From assembly GCA_034435435.1 (NCBI GenBank), contig DAOTXN010000082.1, positions 1 to 64,000 of the forward strand: DNA of 64,000 bases. The letters are read 5' to 3'. A program made the position numbers and the translations under genes. The first letter of the stretch is position 1. Each line of letters begins with the position of its first letter. Below are positions 1 to 8,107 of this stretch, piece by piece. The notes beneath the pieces are model-generated. The model was not told the origin of the DNA and ran no database searches. It saw only the letters and a list, made by a program, of their open reading frames with translations. Source of the stretch: DAOTXN01 sp034435435 (GTDB taxonomy: Bacteria; Chloroflexota; Anaerolineae; S140-20).

Positions 1-4
1 TCAA

Positions 5-11
5 CCTCCTT
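5..11 (-). promoter_or_regulatory. Shine-Dalgarno site of a gene beyond the left edge
   Basis: On the minus strand the first bases of the window read AAGGAGG followed by TTGA at the edge. This is a perfect anti-16S match, so a minus-strand gene probably starts a few bases outside the window. Nothing of its coding region is visible. Confidence 0.4.
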
Positions 12-38
12 GTGCTTGCTGAACGGATTAAACCACAA

Positions 39-125
39 CGAAACGATCTATTGGCGGTTCGGTTGTTAAAGGGCGAAACGATCTATTGACGGTTCATTCG
101 TTATCAACGAAACGATGTATTGTCG
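39..125. repeat. three direct repeats of CGAAACGATSTATTG
   Basis: Three short direct repeats share CGAAACGAT followed by C or G and TATTG. They start at 39, 74 and 108, so the spacing is 34-35 bases. The first two copies extend to 22 bases with one mismatch (39-60 and 74-95); the third is 18 bases long. They cover the 3' end of the small minus-strand gene and the space before the next gene. The near-constant spacing, about three to three and a half helical turns, could reflect a protein-binding array or a decayed tandem duplication. I know no factor for this motif. Confidence 0.6.
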
Positions 126-255
126 TATGACAAGTAAGAATTAGGGGCGAGTCGAACGCCGTGCTGCTTTGGGCGGGGCTGATCCCGCTGCTTAGAGACC
201 ACAACGCCAAAGCCACGAACACCACAACCAGGAAAACCAACCGTTTGCTTTTCAT
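94..255 (-). CDS. short secreted peptide or truncated exported protein
   Basis: This 53-codon frame starts at ATG 255 with an AGAGG ribosome site about 8 bases upstream. It begins with a convincing signal peptide: a basic start (MKSKR), a hydrophobic core rich in V, F, A and L, then S-A-Q near residue 29 as a possible cleavage site. Only about 24 residues follow, with no recognisable domain, and they run into the direct repeats at 39-125. It may be a real small exported peptide, or the remnant of a longer secreted protein whose body was lost. A possible promoter lies at 441-470 and a leader hairpin at 393-426. Function unknown. Confidence 0.45.
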   Translation of the reverse strand: MKSKRLVFLVVVFVALALWSLSSGISPAQSSTAFDSPLILTCHTTIHRFVDNE

Positions 256-385
256 TTCCGAACCTCTTTGTTCATCAAGTCATTGTTCGCGCCATCAAAG
301 GATGAACTGCGTGAAAGGCACGACATCTTTATTTGAAGCAGCTTGTCCATCGTCACACCTCTTTGGGCATCTAACCTCTCGCCCT

Positions 386-426
386 AAAACAAACAGCCCG
401 CACCGCGAAGCTGCGATGCGGGCTGT
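386..426 (-). terminator. leader hairpin with T-rich tail (attenuator or terminator)
   Basis: A perfect 10-bp stem (ACAGCCCGCA at 393-402 with TGCGGGCTGT at 417-426) is followed on the minus strand by TTGTTTT. That is the form of an intrinsic terminator reading leftwards. It lies between the possible promoter at 441-470 and the small gene starting at 255, so it could attenuate that gene or end a very short RNA. No gene that it would close is visible to its right on this strand. Confidence 0.5.
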
Positions 427-440
427 CCTCTCACACTTCC

Positions 441-470
441 ATTGTACCACAAATCGGGGGGGGGGGTCAA
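441..470 (-). promoter_or_regulatory. possible promoter with an 11-G tract in its spacer
   Basis: On the minus strand TTGACC (470-465) and TACAAT (446-441) are 18 bases apart. Most of the spacer is a run of 11 G/C pairs (456-466 on the plus strand). The boxes fit a housekeeping promoter driving the small gene at 255. A homopolymer here would change the spacer length when it slips. The rest of the 256-652 gap holds only the leader hairpin and no further gene. Confidence 0.35.
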
Positions 471-652
471 GCATTTCACGCCAATGATTTTGTCAACAGA
501 ACCGTTATCTTTTTTTCTTAACACGCCACAAGTTGCTCCGCTCGATTCGTACTGCTTGCAACGCCTCCGCGACAAGTCCCCCTGGCTGGCGCAACCGGCG
601 CGGGTCGGGTAAAATAGAACACGAAAGGGCCAAGACTCGAAAGGAACACGAA

Positions 653-3600
653 ATGGACACCTATTCCGATTTTCTCTTTCGCGGTAGCCTGGCCGAGCTG
701 GACCCGGCCGTGGCCGAGCTGATCGACCACGAGGCCGAGCGCCAGGCCCGCAAGCTGATCCTCATCCCCTCCGAAAGCTCACCGCCCGGCGCCGTGCGCG
801 AAGCGTTAGGCTCGGTTTTCCAGAACATCTACGCCGAGGGCTATCCCCACCCCGCCACCCAGGTGCAGCGCGAAGAGCGCATCCTCAACTATGAGCGTCA
901 GCTCACCAACTATCGGCGCTACTCAGACCTGCGCTATTACCAGGGTGTGGAATACGCCGACATGCTGGAGGCGCTGGCCCGCCGCCGCTGCGCCGAGGCT
1001 TTCGCCGCCAACGGTGTGCGCGCCGAAGAGATTTTCGCCAACGTGCAGCCGCTCTCCGGCTCGCCGGCCAACAGCGCCGTCTATGCGGCGCTGCTCAAAC
1101 CCGGCCAGACGATTATGGGCATGTCGCTGCTGCACGGCGGCCATTTGACCCATGGCAGTCCCGCCAACCGCTCTGGCAAGATTTATCAGGCGGTTTCTTA
1201 CTCGGTAGACCCCAAGACAGAACGGCTCGACTATGATCAGGTGGCCGCGTTGGCCCGCCAGCACAAACCGGCCATGATCATCGCCGGATTCACCTCCTAT
1301 TCCTGGGCCCCCGACTGGGCCCGCTTTCGGCAGATCGCCGACGAGGTAGGGGCCTACCTGCTGGCCGACATCTCGCACGTGGCGGGCATGGTCGTGGCGG
1401 GGGCCTACCCTTCGCCGGTGGGCCACGCCGACGTGGTCACGTTCACCACTCACAAAACCCTCACCGGCCCGCGCGGCGCGTGTATCCTGAGCACCGAATA
1501 CCGCCTGGCGCGGCGCATCGACCGGGCCGTGTTTCCCGGCGAACAGGGCGGCCCGCACCTCAACACCATGGCCGCCATCGCCGCCGCCCTCAAGCTGGCC
1601 CAGACCGAGCGCTTTCGCGCCCTGCAGCGCCAAATCGTCGCCAACGCCGCCTGCCTGGCCCGGGCGCTGGAATCGCACGGCCTGCGCATCCCCTATGGCG
1701 GCACCGACACCCACTTGCTGCTGGTGGATTGCAAGAGCGTGCGGGCCGCCGACGGGACGCCGCTGATGGGCGAATCGGCCGCCCGCATCCTGGACGTGGC
1801 CGGCATTGTGTGCAACCGCAACACCATCCCCGGCGACGAGAGCGCCGGTCAGGCCAGCGGCATTCGGCTGGGCACGCCCTGGGTCACCCAACGCGGCATG
1901 AAAGAGCCGGAAATGGAACGCCTGGCCGAGATCATCGCCCTGGCGCTCAAGAATTGTCTTCCCTTTACCCAGGCTGGCGTGAGCGGACCGGTCTACCGCG
2001 CCCGCATCGACTTTGATCTGCTCAAAGAGGCCAATCGGCGCGTGGCCCGCCTGGCCGCCAGCGCCGGGCTGGACTATGAGCCACGGCATCACGGCTATCC
2101 CCACTACGACCTGATCCTCGACGCCTCCGACGCGCCGGTCGAGGCCAGGCCCGTCACGCTCGAGATCGACCACTATAACGCCCGCGAGTTCTTGCAGATG
2201 GCCGTCACCAGCGACGTGAACTGTCTGAGCGGCGGCGACGCCCAACCCGTGCGCCTGTTAGAAAAAGATGGCCGTCTGATGGCCGAGGGCGCGCTGCACT
2301 GCGCCGAGGAAGAGCAACGCTATCTTTTGGTAGTGCCGGCCCACGTGCGCCATCGCGTCGCGGCCTGGCTGCGCGCCCTCTCGGACGGCTACGTGCTGGT
2401 CGATCCCAACGACCCGCACATCAAGCTGCCCGGCCCGGTGATCGTGCGCGACCTGGGGCCGACCGAGCTGACTATCCAACCCAGCCGGGAGAACCCGCTC
2501 TCGGTCAACAAGCCCTACTATATCGGCATTGACGGCGCGGCCGACGCGCCGCGCGGCAAGCCGCTGCCCGCTTTTGTCTGGGAGCCACCCGAGGAGAATT
2601 CGCCCCAACGCACCCCCCTTTACGATGTGCACAAGCGGCTGGGGGCGCGGCTGGTCAACTTTGCCGGCTGGGAAATGCCCGTGCGCTACGGCGGCGTCCA
2701 GGAAGAACATGTCGTGGTGCGCACCGCCGCCGGTCTGTTCGACGTGACCCACATGGGCATATTCGATTTGCGCGGTCCCAACGCCAGCTTTTTCCTGGAC
2801 CTGGTGACGACCAACGACGTGACCCGCCTGCAAGTGGGCGAATCGCACTATGGCTACCTGCTTTCGCCGGAAGGCCAGGTCATTGACGACGTGATGATCT
2901 ACCGGCTGGAGCCACAGCGTTACATGATGGTGGTCAACGCCGCCAACGCCGACAAAGACTGGGCCTGGCTCAACGCCATCTACTGGGGCGAGGTGTGCAT
3001 TGACCGTGAGCGCCCTTGGGCGTGCCTGACCTGTCCGCCTGACATGCGCGACCTGCGCGCCCCAGAGACCGGCGCCGACCGGCGCGTGGACATGGCGTTA
3101 CAGGGTCCCGAATCACACCGCATCCTGCGCGCGCTGGGCGGCGACGATGAAACCCTATATCGCCTGCGCCGCCTGCGCCGCACCGGGGTGATGCAAGCCA
3201 CGCTGGGCGACCCTTCGACAAGCCCTCGGACCGAAGGCTCAGGACAAAGATTCGACCTCATCATCGCCCGCACCGGTTACACCGGCGAAGCCCGAGGCTA
3301 CGAGCTGTTTGTGCACCCCGACCGGGCCGTGGCGCTGTGGGAGGCGCTGATGGTCGCTGGCGAACCGTTCGGACTGCAACCCATCGGCCTGGGGGCGCGC
3401 GATAGCCTGCGCATCGAGGCCGGGCTGCCCCTCTACGGCCACGAGCTGGCCGGACCGCTGGACTTGAGTCCCGGCGACGCCGGTTTCGGCGGCTACGTCA
3501 AGACCTACAAACCCTTCTTTATCGGTCGTCGGGCGTACATGGCCCGTGAAAAGCGGCGCGACAGTGTCGTGGCGCGTTTTCGCATGATCGAGCGCGGCGT

Positions 3601-3856
3601 GCGTGTGCCCCAACAGGGCGACCCGGTGGTCAGCCTCAAAGGGCGTGTGGTGGGTAAAGTCACCAGTTGCTCTACCGACACCGGGGGTCACCTGGTAGGC
3701 CAGGCCTATCTCAAGCTCGACCACGCCGGGCCGGGCACGACCATCGCCGTGTTCCAGACCGCCCGCGCCTGGTTCAGCAAACCCCGCGACGAGCTAGAGG
3801 TGGGCGACCAGGTGCAGCTTCACGACCGGGCCGTGATTCTGGAACGGTTTAAGTAG
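653..3856 (+). CDS. glyA-gcvT: serine hydroxymethyltransferase fused to glycine cleavage T protein
   Basis: This protein of 1067 residues joins two folate enzymes. Residues 1 to about 480 are a PLP-dependent serine hydroxymethyltransferase; the THKT-GPRG motif places the Schiff-base lysine at Lys268. Residues about 655-1067 are a GcvT aminomethyltransferase (FAGWEMP, FDVTHMG, ARTGYTGE, GARDSLRIEAGLPLYGHEL). Both make or use 5,10-methylene-THF in glycine/serine interconversion, so the fusion may pass folate between sites (inference). Residues about 503-600 look like a degenerate second copy of the GcvT folate domain. The frame is open upstream to 533, but ATG 653 has AAAGGA 8 bases before it and begins where the SHMT homology begins. 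A short insert within GcvT is encoded by a repeat (3211-3248). No gcvH or gcvP lies nearby. A cytochrome gene follows 26 bases downstream. Confidence 0.9.
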   Translation: MDTYSDFLFRGSLAELDPAVAELIDHEAERQARKLILIPSESSPPGAVREALGSVFQNIYAEGYPHPATQVQREERILNYERQLTNYRRYSDLRYYQGVEYADMLEALARRRCAEAFAANGVRAEEIFANVQPLSGSPANSAVYAALLKPGQTIMGMSLLHGGHLTHGSPANRSGKIYQAVSYSVDPKTERLDYDQVAALARQHKPAMIIAGFTSYSWAPDWARFRQIADEVGAYLLADISHVAGMVVAGAYPSPVGHADVVTFTTHKTLTGPRGACILSTEYRLARRIDRAVFPGEQGGPHLNTMAAIAAALKLAQTERFRALQRQIVANAACLARALESHGLRIPYGGTDTHLLLVDCKSVRAADGTPLMGESAARILDVAGIVCNRNTIPGDESAGQASGIRLGTPWVTQRGMKEPEMERLAEIIALALKNCLPFTQAGVSGPVYRARIDFDLLKEANRRVARLAASAGLDYEPRHHGYPHYDLILDASDAPVEARPVTLEIDHYNAREFLQMAVTSDVNCLSGGDAQPVRLLEKDGRLMAEGALHCAEEEQRYLLVVPAHVRHRVAAWLRALSDGYVLVDPNDPHIKLPGPVIVRDLGPTELTIQPSRENPLSVNKPYYIGIDGAADAPRGKPLPAFVWEPPEENSPQRTPLYDVHKRLGARLVNFAGWEMPVRYGGVQEEHVVVRTAAGLFDVTHMGIFDLRGPNASFFLDLVTTNDVTRLQVGESHYGYLLSPEGQVIDDVMIYRLEPQRYMMVVNAANADKDWAWLNAIYWGEVCIDRERPWACLTCPPDMRDLRAPETGADRRVDMALQGPESHRILRALGGDDETLYRLRRLRRTGVMQATLGDPSTSPRTEGSGQRFDLIIARTGYTGEARGYELFVHPDRAVALWEALMVAGEPFGLQPIGLGARDSLRIEAGLPLYGHELAGPLDLSPGDAGFGGYVKTYKPFFIGRRAYMAREKRRDSVVARFRMIERGVRVPQQGDPVVSLKGRVVGKVTSCSTDTGGHLVGQAYLKLDHAGPGTTIAVFQTARAWFSKPRDELEVGDQVQLHDRAVILERFK
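3211..3248. repeat. REP-like unit inside the gcvT coding region
   Basis: A 38-base stretch starting CCCTTCGACAAGCCCTCGG contains an inverted CCTTCG/CGAAGG pair. It encodes a P-S-T-S-P-R-T-E-G-S-G insert just before the conserved ARTGYTGE strand of GcvT. A diverged relative in the opposite orientation, sharing GTCCTGAGGCT and GTCCGAAGG, lies in the intergenic element near 5561-5610. The unit stays in frame, so the gene is not broken. Confidence 0.55.
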
Positions 3857-3882
3857 GTGCGACGCACCTAAAGGAGGAAACG

Positions 3883-5529
3883 ATGAAGCAGACCTGGATC
3901 TTTCTGACGGTGCTGGTCGTGGCGGCCTGCACCGCCCAGACCCAACCTACCGCCACCCCCGTACCTCCCCTTCCCCCAACGGATCAGGCCGGGTGGCCCT
4001 TGCCGGCCGTGCAGGGAGAGCTTTTTGCCACGGCGGGCGTGTGCGCCACGTGCCACTCGCGCCTGGCCGACGCCGCCGGGGACATCTCGGTGGACACGCT
4101 CTGGCGGGCGACCATGATGGCCAACGCAGCCCGCGACCCCTACTGGCAGGCCTCCGTACGGGCCGAAGTGCTGCGCCACCCGGATTATCAAACAGCCATC
4201 GAGGACAAGTGTACCACCTGCCACACGCCCATGGCCCGTTTCACGGCCTTTGTGAACGGCGAAACCGGGCAGGCGCTCGATAGCGGCTTTTTTGACCCCG
4301 CCCACCCGCTGCATGCGCTGGCGTTGGACGGCGTTTCGTGTACCCTGTGTCACCAAATCGGCGAAGCCAACCTGGGCCAGAGCGACAGTTTCAGCGGCCA
4401 TTATGACATTGACCGGGAGACTCCGGCTGGGCGGCGCAGCAGCTACGGTCCCTTTCCGGTGGATCACAGCCAGGTGACAGTGATGCAAGGCAGTGCGGGT
4501 TTCGTACCTCACCAGAGTTATCACGTGCAGCGCTCGCACCTGTGCGCCACCTGCCACACCCTCTACACGATCTATTTTGACGCCAACGGGCAGATTGCGG
4601 GCGAATTTCCCGAGCAGACCCCCTACCTGGAATGGTTCCACAGCGATTACCGCCGGGAAAAGTCCTGCATCGCGTGTCACATGCCCGCCGCCGAGGGCAC
4701 AGTGTACATTTCCAACACCGGCGGTGTGCCGCGCCAGGGCGTGCGCAAGCACGAGCTGGTAGGAGGCAATGCGTATGTGCTGGGACTGCTCCAGCAGTTC
4801 GGCGGCGAGCTAGATATATCTGCCGCGCCGGAGCATTTCGACGCGGCCATGGCCCGCCTGACCGATCAGATGCAGAACCGCACCGCCACCCTCAAGCTGG
4901 GCGAGACCAGGCTCTCCGCAGGCACGCTGAACTTTGCGGTCGAGGTCCAAAACCTGGCCGGGCACAAGTTCCCCACGGCCTATCCTTCGCGCCGGGCCTG
5001 GCTGCACGTGACCGTGCGCGACGCGGGCGGGCGGGTCGTGTTCGAGTCGGGCGCGGTCAAACCCGACGGCTCGATTGCCGGCAACGACAACGACGCCGAC
5101 CCAAGCGCTTTTGAGCCACACTACTCGACCATCAACAGCCCTGACCAGGTGCAAATCTATGAAGCTATCATGCACACCGTCGAGGGCGACGTGACTACGA
5201 CGCTGCTGCGCGGGGCCGGCTATCTCAAAGACAACCGGCTGCTGCCGCACGGTTTCGAATCGGTGGACGACATCGCGGTGCGCGGTCAAGCCGCAGAGGA
5301 CGGCGATTTTGCGGCGGGCGGAGATAGTGTGCAGTATCGCATCGCCGTGAACGATGCGGCGGGGCCGTTCACGGTAGACGTGGAGCTACTCTATCAATCC
5401 ATTAGCTTTCGCTGGGCCAACAACCTGCGCCAGCTCGACGCAGCAGAGATTCAGCGTTTTCTCAGCTTCCAGGAGGCCGCTCCGCTGCAGGCCGTGCTCG
5501 TCGCCAGCGCCACGGGCGAGGTCAAATAG
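3883..5529 (+). CDS. five-heme cytochrome c lipoprotein
   Basis: This 548-residue protein begins with a lipoprotein signal (LVVAAC, lipid Cys at residue 16) and a Thr/Pro-rich linker, so it should be anchored to the outer face of the membrane. Five CXXCH heme sites lie at residues 54, 110, 153, 221 and 262. Extra histidines between them could serve as sixth ligands. The C-terminal half (about 310-548) has no heme motifs and looks like a beta-rich domain. It resembles the multiheme cytochromes annotated as cytochrome c554-like in other bacteria, but I cannot assign a substrate. AAAGGAGG lies just before the start. It is probably co-transcribed with the SHMT-GcvT gene; no terminator separates them. 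Confidence 0.8.
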   Translation: MKQTWIFLTVLVVAACTAQTQPTATPVPPLPPTDQAGWPLPAVQGELFATAGVCATCHSRLADAAGDISVDTLWRATMMANAARDPYWQASVRAEVLRHPDYQTAIEDKCTTCHTPMARFTAFVNGETGQALDSGFFDPAHPLHALALDGVSCTLCHQIGEANLGQSDSFSGHYDIDRETPAGRRSSYGPFPVDHSQVTVMQGSAGFVPHQSYHVQRSHLCATCHTLYTIYFDANGQIAGEFPEQTPYLEWFHSDYRREKSCIACHMPAAEGTVYISNTGGVPRQGVRKHELVGGNAYVLGLLQQFGGELDISAAPEHFDAAMARLTDQMQNRTATLKLGETRLSAGTLNFAVEVQNLAGHKFPTAYPSRRAWLHVTVRDAGGRVVFESGAVKPDGSIAGNDNDADPSAFEPHYSTINSPDQVQIYEAIMHTVEGDVTTTLLRGAGYLKDNRLLPHGFESVDDIAVRGQAAEDGDFAAGGDSVQYRIAVNDAAGPFTVDVELLYQSISFRWANNLRQLDAAEIQRFLSFQEAAPLQAVLVASATGEVK

Positions 5530-5538
5530 CGTGATTTT

Positions 5539-5837
5539 ACCGCCGAGGCGCAGAGGCTTTGTCCTGAGGCTCCCCTGGCGCTGCCCGCCAGGGCAAGCGA
5601 GTCCGAAGGAGCGCAGAGAAAAACACAGAAAAACTCTGCGTTCTCTGCGCCTTTGCGGTGGATTTGGCTCCATCCCGTAGTTGACACTCTTTTCAACTCC
5701 GGTATAATCCCGCCAGATAAAAGTATCTGCTCAAGCAAGGTCTCTTTTTATCGCAGAGAACGCAGAGAACGCAGAGAAAGAAGATAAAAAGCGGCGTGGA
5801 TGGTAGAAAATCTCAGCGTTCTCTGCGCCCTCGGCGG
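5539..5837. repeat. palindromic GCAGAG-rich intergenic element
   Basis: The gap between the cytochrome and glgP is framed by an inverted pair: ACCGCCGAGGCGCAGAG at 5539-5555 and its near complement ending at 5837. Inside are further copies of the same words: TCTGCG(C/T)TCTCTGCGCC around 5633-5660, and three tandem GCAGAGAAC units around 5754-5778. A hairpin-like segment near 5561-5610 is related to the repeat inside gcvT. This is a typical interspersed non-coding repeat; apparent minus-strand frames over it are artefacts. The glgP promoter lies within it. Confidence 0.6.
5681..5708 (+). promoter_or_regulatory. near-consensus sigma-70 promoter for the glycogen operon
   Basis: TTGACA (5681-5686) and TATAAT (5703-5708) are both perfect consensus boxes with a 16-base spacer. 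The promoter faces glgP, whose ATG is 200 bases downstream, so the leader is long and contains GCAGAG repeats. Confidence 0.7.
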
Positions 5838-5908
5838 TGCAACCTTTTATATCCTTGAGCAATTACAATAAGAGACATTGCTTCACGGGGGGGAGAAAGC
5901 TGAAACCT

Positions 5909-8107
5909 ATGTATGCTAACGGTCAAGGCGCGACACACATCCAGTCCAAAATCCCCGAATCGGTGAGCCGGTTGGGCGAACTGGCTTACAACTTGTGGTG
6001 GAGCTGGCACGACAACGCCCGCGGGCTGTTCAAAATGCTCGACCGCACCTTGTGGCAGCAAACCACCCACCGGCCGGTCAGAATGCTGTGGGAGATGACG
6101 CCGGAGCAAATTGCCGCCGCCACCCGCGACCCGCTCTTCCGCCGCGCCTATAACGCGGTGCTGATGACGTTTGACAAAGACACCCAAAACGGCAATCTGT
6201 GGTTTCCCACCCAGTATCCCGAATTGATGGATCGGCCGATTGCCTATTTTTCGGCCGAGTTTGGGTTGCACCAGTCGCTGCCCATCTATTCGGGTGGCCT
6301 GGGTATCCTCTCCGGCGATCATTGCAAAGAGGCCAGCGACCTGGGCTTGCCTTTTGTGGGTGTGGGCTTTTTGTACCCCCTGGGCTATTTCCGCCAGCGC
6401 ATCCCCTCGCATGGCTGGCAAGACGCCGTCTATGAGCCGCTGGCCCCCGACCAGGTGCCTATCTATCCGGTGCTGGACGAGGACGGCCAGCGTGTGTTCA
6501 TCCAGGTGCAACTGGACCGCCAGATCGTGCACGTAAAACTATGGCGCGTGCGGGTGGGGCGAGTGAACCTGTACCTGATGGATACCGACGTGGAGCAAAA
6601 CGCCCCCTGGGACCGCGAGCTGACCCACCGCTTATATGGCGGCGACCACGAGATGCGCATCAAGCAAGAGATAATCCTGGGCGTCGGCGGCGTGCGGGTC
6701 CTACGGGCGCTGGGTATCCAACCGGCCGTGTGGCACATGAACGAGGGGCACTCGGCCTTCCTGGTGCTGGAACGCATCCGTGAACTGGTCGAAAAGGGTA
6801 TAGGTTTTGAAGACGCCGCCGCTGCCGTGCGGGCCACCTCGGTCTTTACTACTCACACCCCCGTCCCGGCCGGACACGATGCCTTTCCGTTCCACTTGAT
6901 CGAAAAATACTTTTGGCACTACTGGGAGCAGTTGGGATTGAACCGCGAATCGTTCATGAAGCTAGGCGAACATCAAGAGAGCTGGGGCGTGGCCTTTAAC
7001 ATGACCGTCCTGGCCATGCGCCACGCCGAGCACGTCAACGCCGTCAGCCAATTGCACGGCCAGGTCTCGCGGCGCATGTTCCATTCCCTGTGGCCCGAGC
7101 GGGTCGAAGAACAGGTACCCATCATCAGCATTACCAACGGCGTGCACCTGCCGACCTGGATAGCCGGCTCGGTCGGGCGCTTGCTAAACAAGCATTTGGG
7201 AACGGACTGGCTGGAATGCCACGACGACCGGGGGCTGTGGGCGCGCGTGGCCGATATTCCCGACGCCGAGCTGTGGGAGGTGCGCCAGGGTCTGAAACGC
7301 AAGCTAATGGGCTTTATCCGCGAGCGCACCCGGCGCAAGCACATTAGCGGCGAGATGGCCCCGGAACAGGTGCTCACCGCCGGCACTTTTTTGGATCCCG
7401 AAGCGTTGACCATCGGCTTTGCCCGGCGCTTTGCCACTTACAAGCGGGCCACGCTCATCTTTTACGACATTGAGCGGCTCAAGGCGTTGCTGTACGACCG
7501 GTATCGCCCGCTACAAATTATCTTTGCCGGCAAGGCCCATCCCGCCGACGACCCCGGCAAACACATGATTCAACAGATTTACCATCTGGCCAAAGACCCG
7601 GCCTTTGGCGGGCGTATTGCCTTTGTAGAAGACTATGACATGCACGTGGCCCACTATTTGGTGCAGGGAGTAGACGTGTGGCTGAACACCCCGCGCCGCC
7701 CTTACGAAGCCAGCGGCACCAGCGGCATGAAAGCCGCCATCAATGGCGCGCCCAATCTCAGCGTGCTGGATGGTTGGTGGGCCGAAGGCTACAATGGTTT
7801 TAACGGCTGGGCCATCGGCACCGAGACTCAGTTGGACGACCCCGCCGCTCAGGACCGGCTCGACGCCCAAGAATTATACCAGCTATTGGAAGAAGAGGTC
7901 ATCCCGCTTTACTATAAGCGCGACTCGGACAACGTCCCTAGGAGTTGGATACAGATCGTCAAGGAAGCCATGCGCACGGCCGCGCCGATTTTCTGCACAC
8001 GGCGCATGATCAAAGAATACACCGAGCAACTATACGTGCCGGCAGCCCGGCGCGCCGGCGCCATCGACGCCGAATGGGAAGAGGCATGGAAGGCGTTGAG
8101 CCTATGA
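5909..8107 (+). CDS. glgP: alpha-glucan (glycogen) phosphorylase
   Basis: This 732-residue GT35 phosphorylase releases glucose-1-phosphate from the non-reducing ends of glycogen. The shorter bacterial 'alpha-glucan family phosphorylase' type is recognised by NLWWSW near the start, AEFGLHQSLPIYSGGLGILSGD, HMNEGHSAFL and FARRFATYKRA. The PLP-binding segment EASGTSGMKAAINGA puts the cofactor lysine at Lys608. ATG 5909 is preferred over the open frame back to 5837 because GGGAGAAAG precedes it by about 9 bases. The stop overlaps the next gene (ATGA at 8104-8107), and glgX follows, so phosphorolysis and debranching are probably made together. Confidence 0.92.
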   Translation: MYANGQGATHIQSKIPESVSRLGELAYNLWWSWHDNARGLFKMLDRTLWQQTTHRPVRMLWEMTPEQIAAATRDPLFRRAYNAVLMTFDKDTQNGNLWFPTQYPELMDRPIAYFSAEFGLHQSLPIYSGGLGILSGDHCKEASDLGLPFVGVGFLYPLGYFRQRIPSHGWQDAVYEPLAPDQVPIYPVLDEDGQRVFIQVQLDRQIVHVKLWRVRVGRVNLYLMDTDVEQNAPWDRELTHRLYGGDHEMRIKQEIILGVGGVRVLRALGIQPAVWHMNEGHSAFLVLERIRELVEKGIGFEDAAAAVRATSVFTTHTPVPAGHDAFPFHLIEKYFWHYWEQLGLNRESFMKLGEHQESWGVAFNMTVLAMRHAEHVNAVSQLHGQVSRRMFHSLWPERVEEQVPIISITNGVHLPTWIAGSVGRLLNKHLGTDWLECHDDRGLWARVADIPDAELWEVRQGLKRKLMGFIRERTRRKHISGEMAPEQVLTAGTFLDPEALTIGFARRFATYKRATLIFYDIERLKALLYDRYRPLQIIFAGKAHPADDPGKHMIQQIYHLAKDPAFGGRIAFVEDYDMHVAHYLVQGVDVWLNTPRRPYEASGTSGMKAAINGAPNLSVLDGWWAEGYNGFNGWAIGTETQLDDPAAQDRLDAQELYQLLEEEVIPLYYKRDSDNVPRSWIQIVKEAMRTAAPIFCTRRMIKEYTEQLYVPAARRAGAIDAEWEEAWKALSL

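Noticed and set aside
161..487. A 108-codon plus-strand frame near the left edge
   Set aside because: No ribosome site, composition unlike its neighbours, and it overlaps the better supported minus-strand signal-peptide gene, hairpin and G tract.
533..652. Upstream extension of the SHMT-GcvT frame to 533
   Set aside because: The extra 40 residues have no homology or signal, and ATG 653 has a good ribosome site at the start of the family alignment.
923..2245. A 440-codon minus-strand frame over the SHMT domain
   Set aside because: Shadow of the real gene; no start signals and no recognisable protein features.
5386..5738. Two overlapping ~95-codon minus-strand frames near the end of the five-heme gene
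   Set aside because: They read through the GCAGAG palindromic repeats, which produce similar false proteins wherever they occur.
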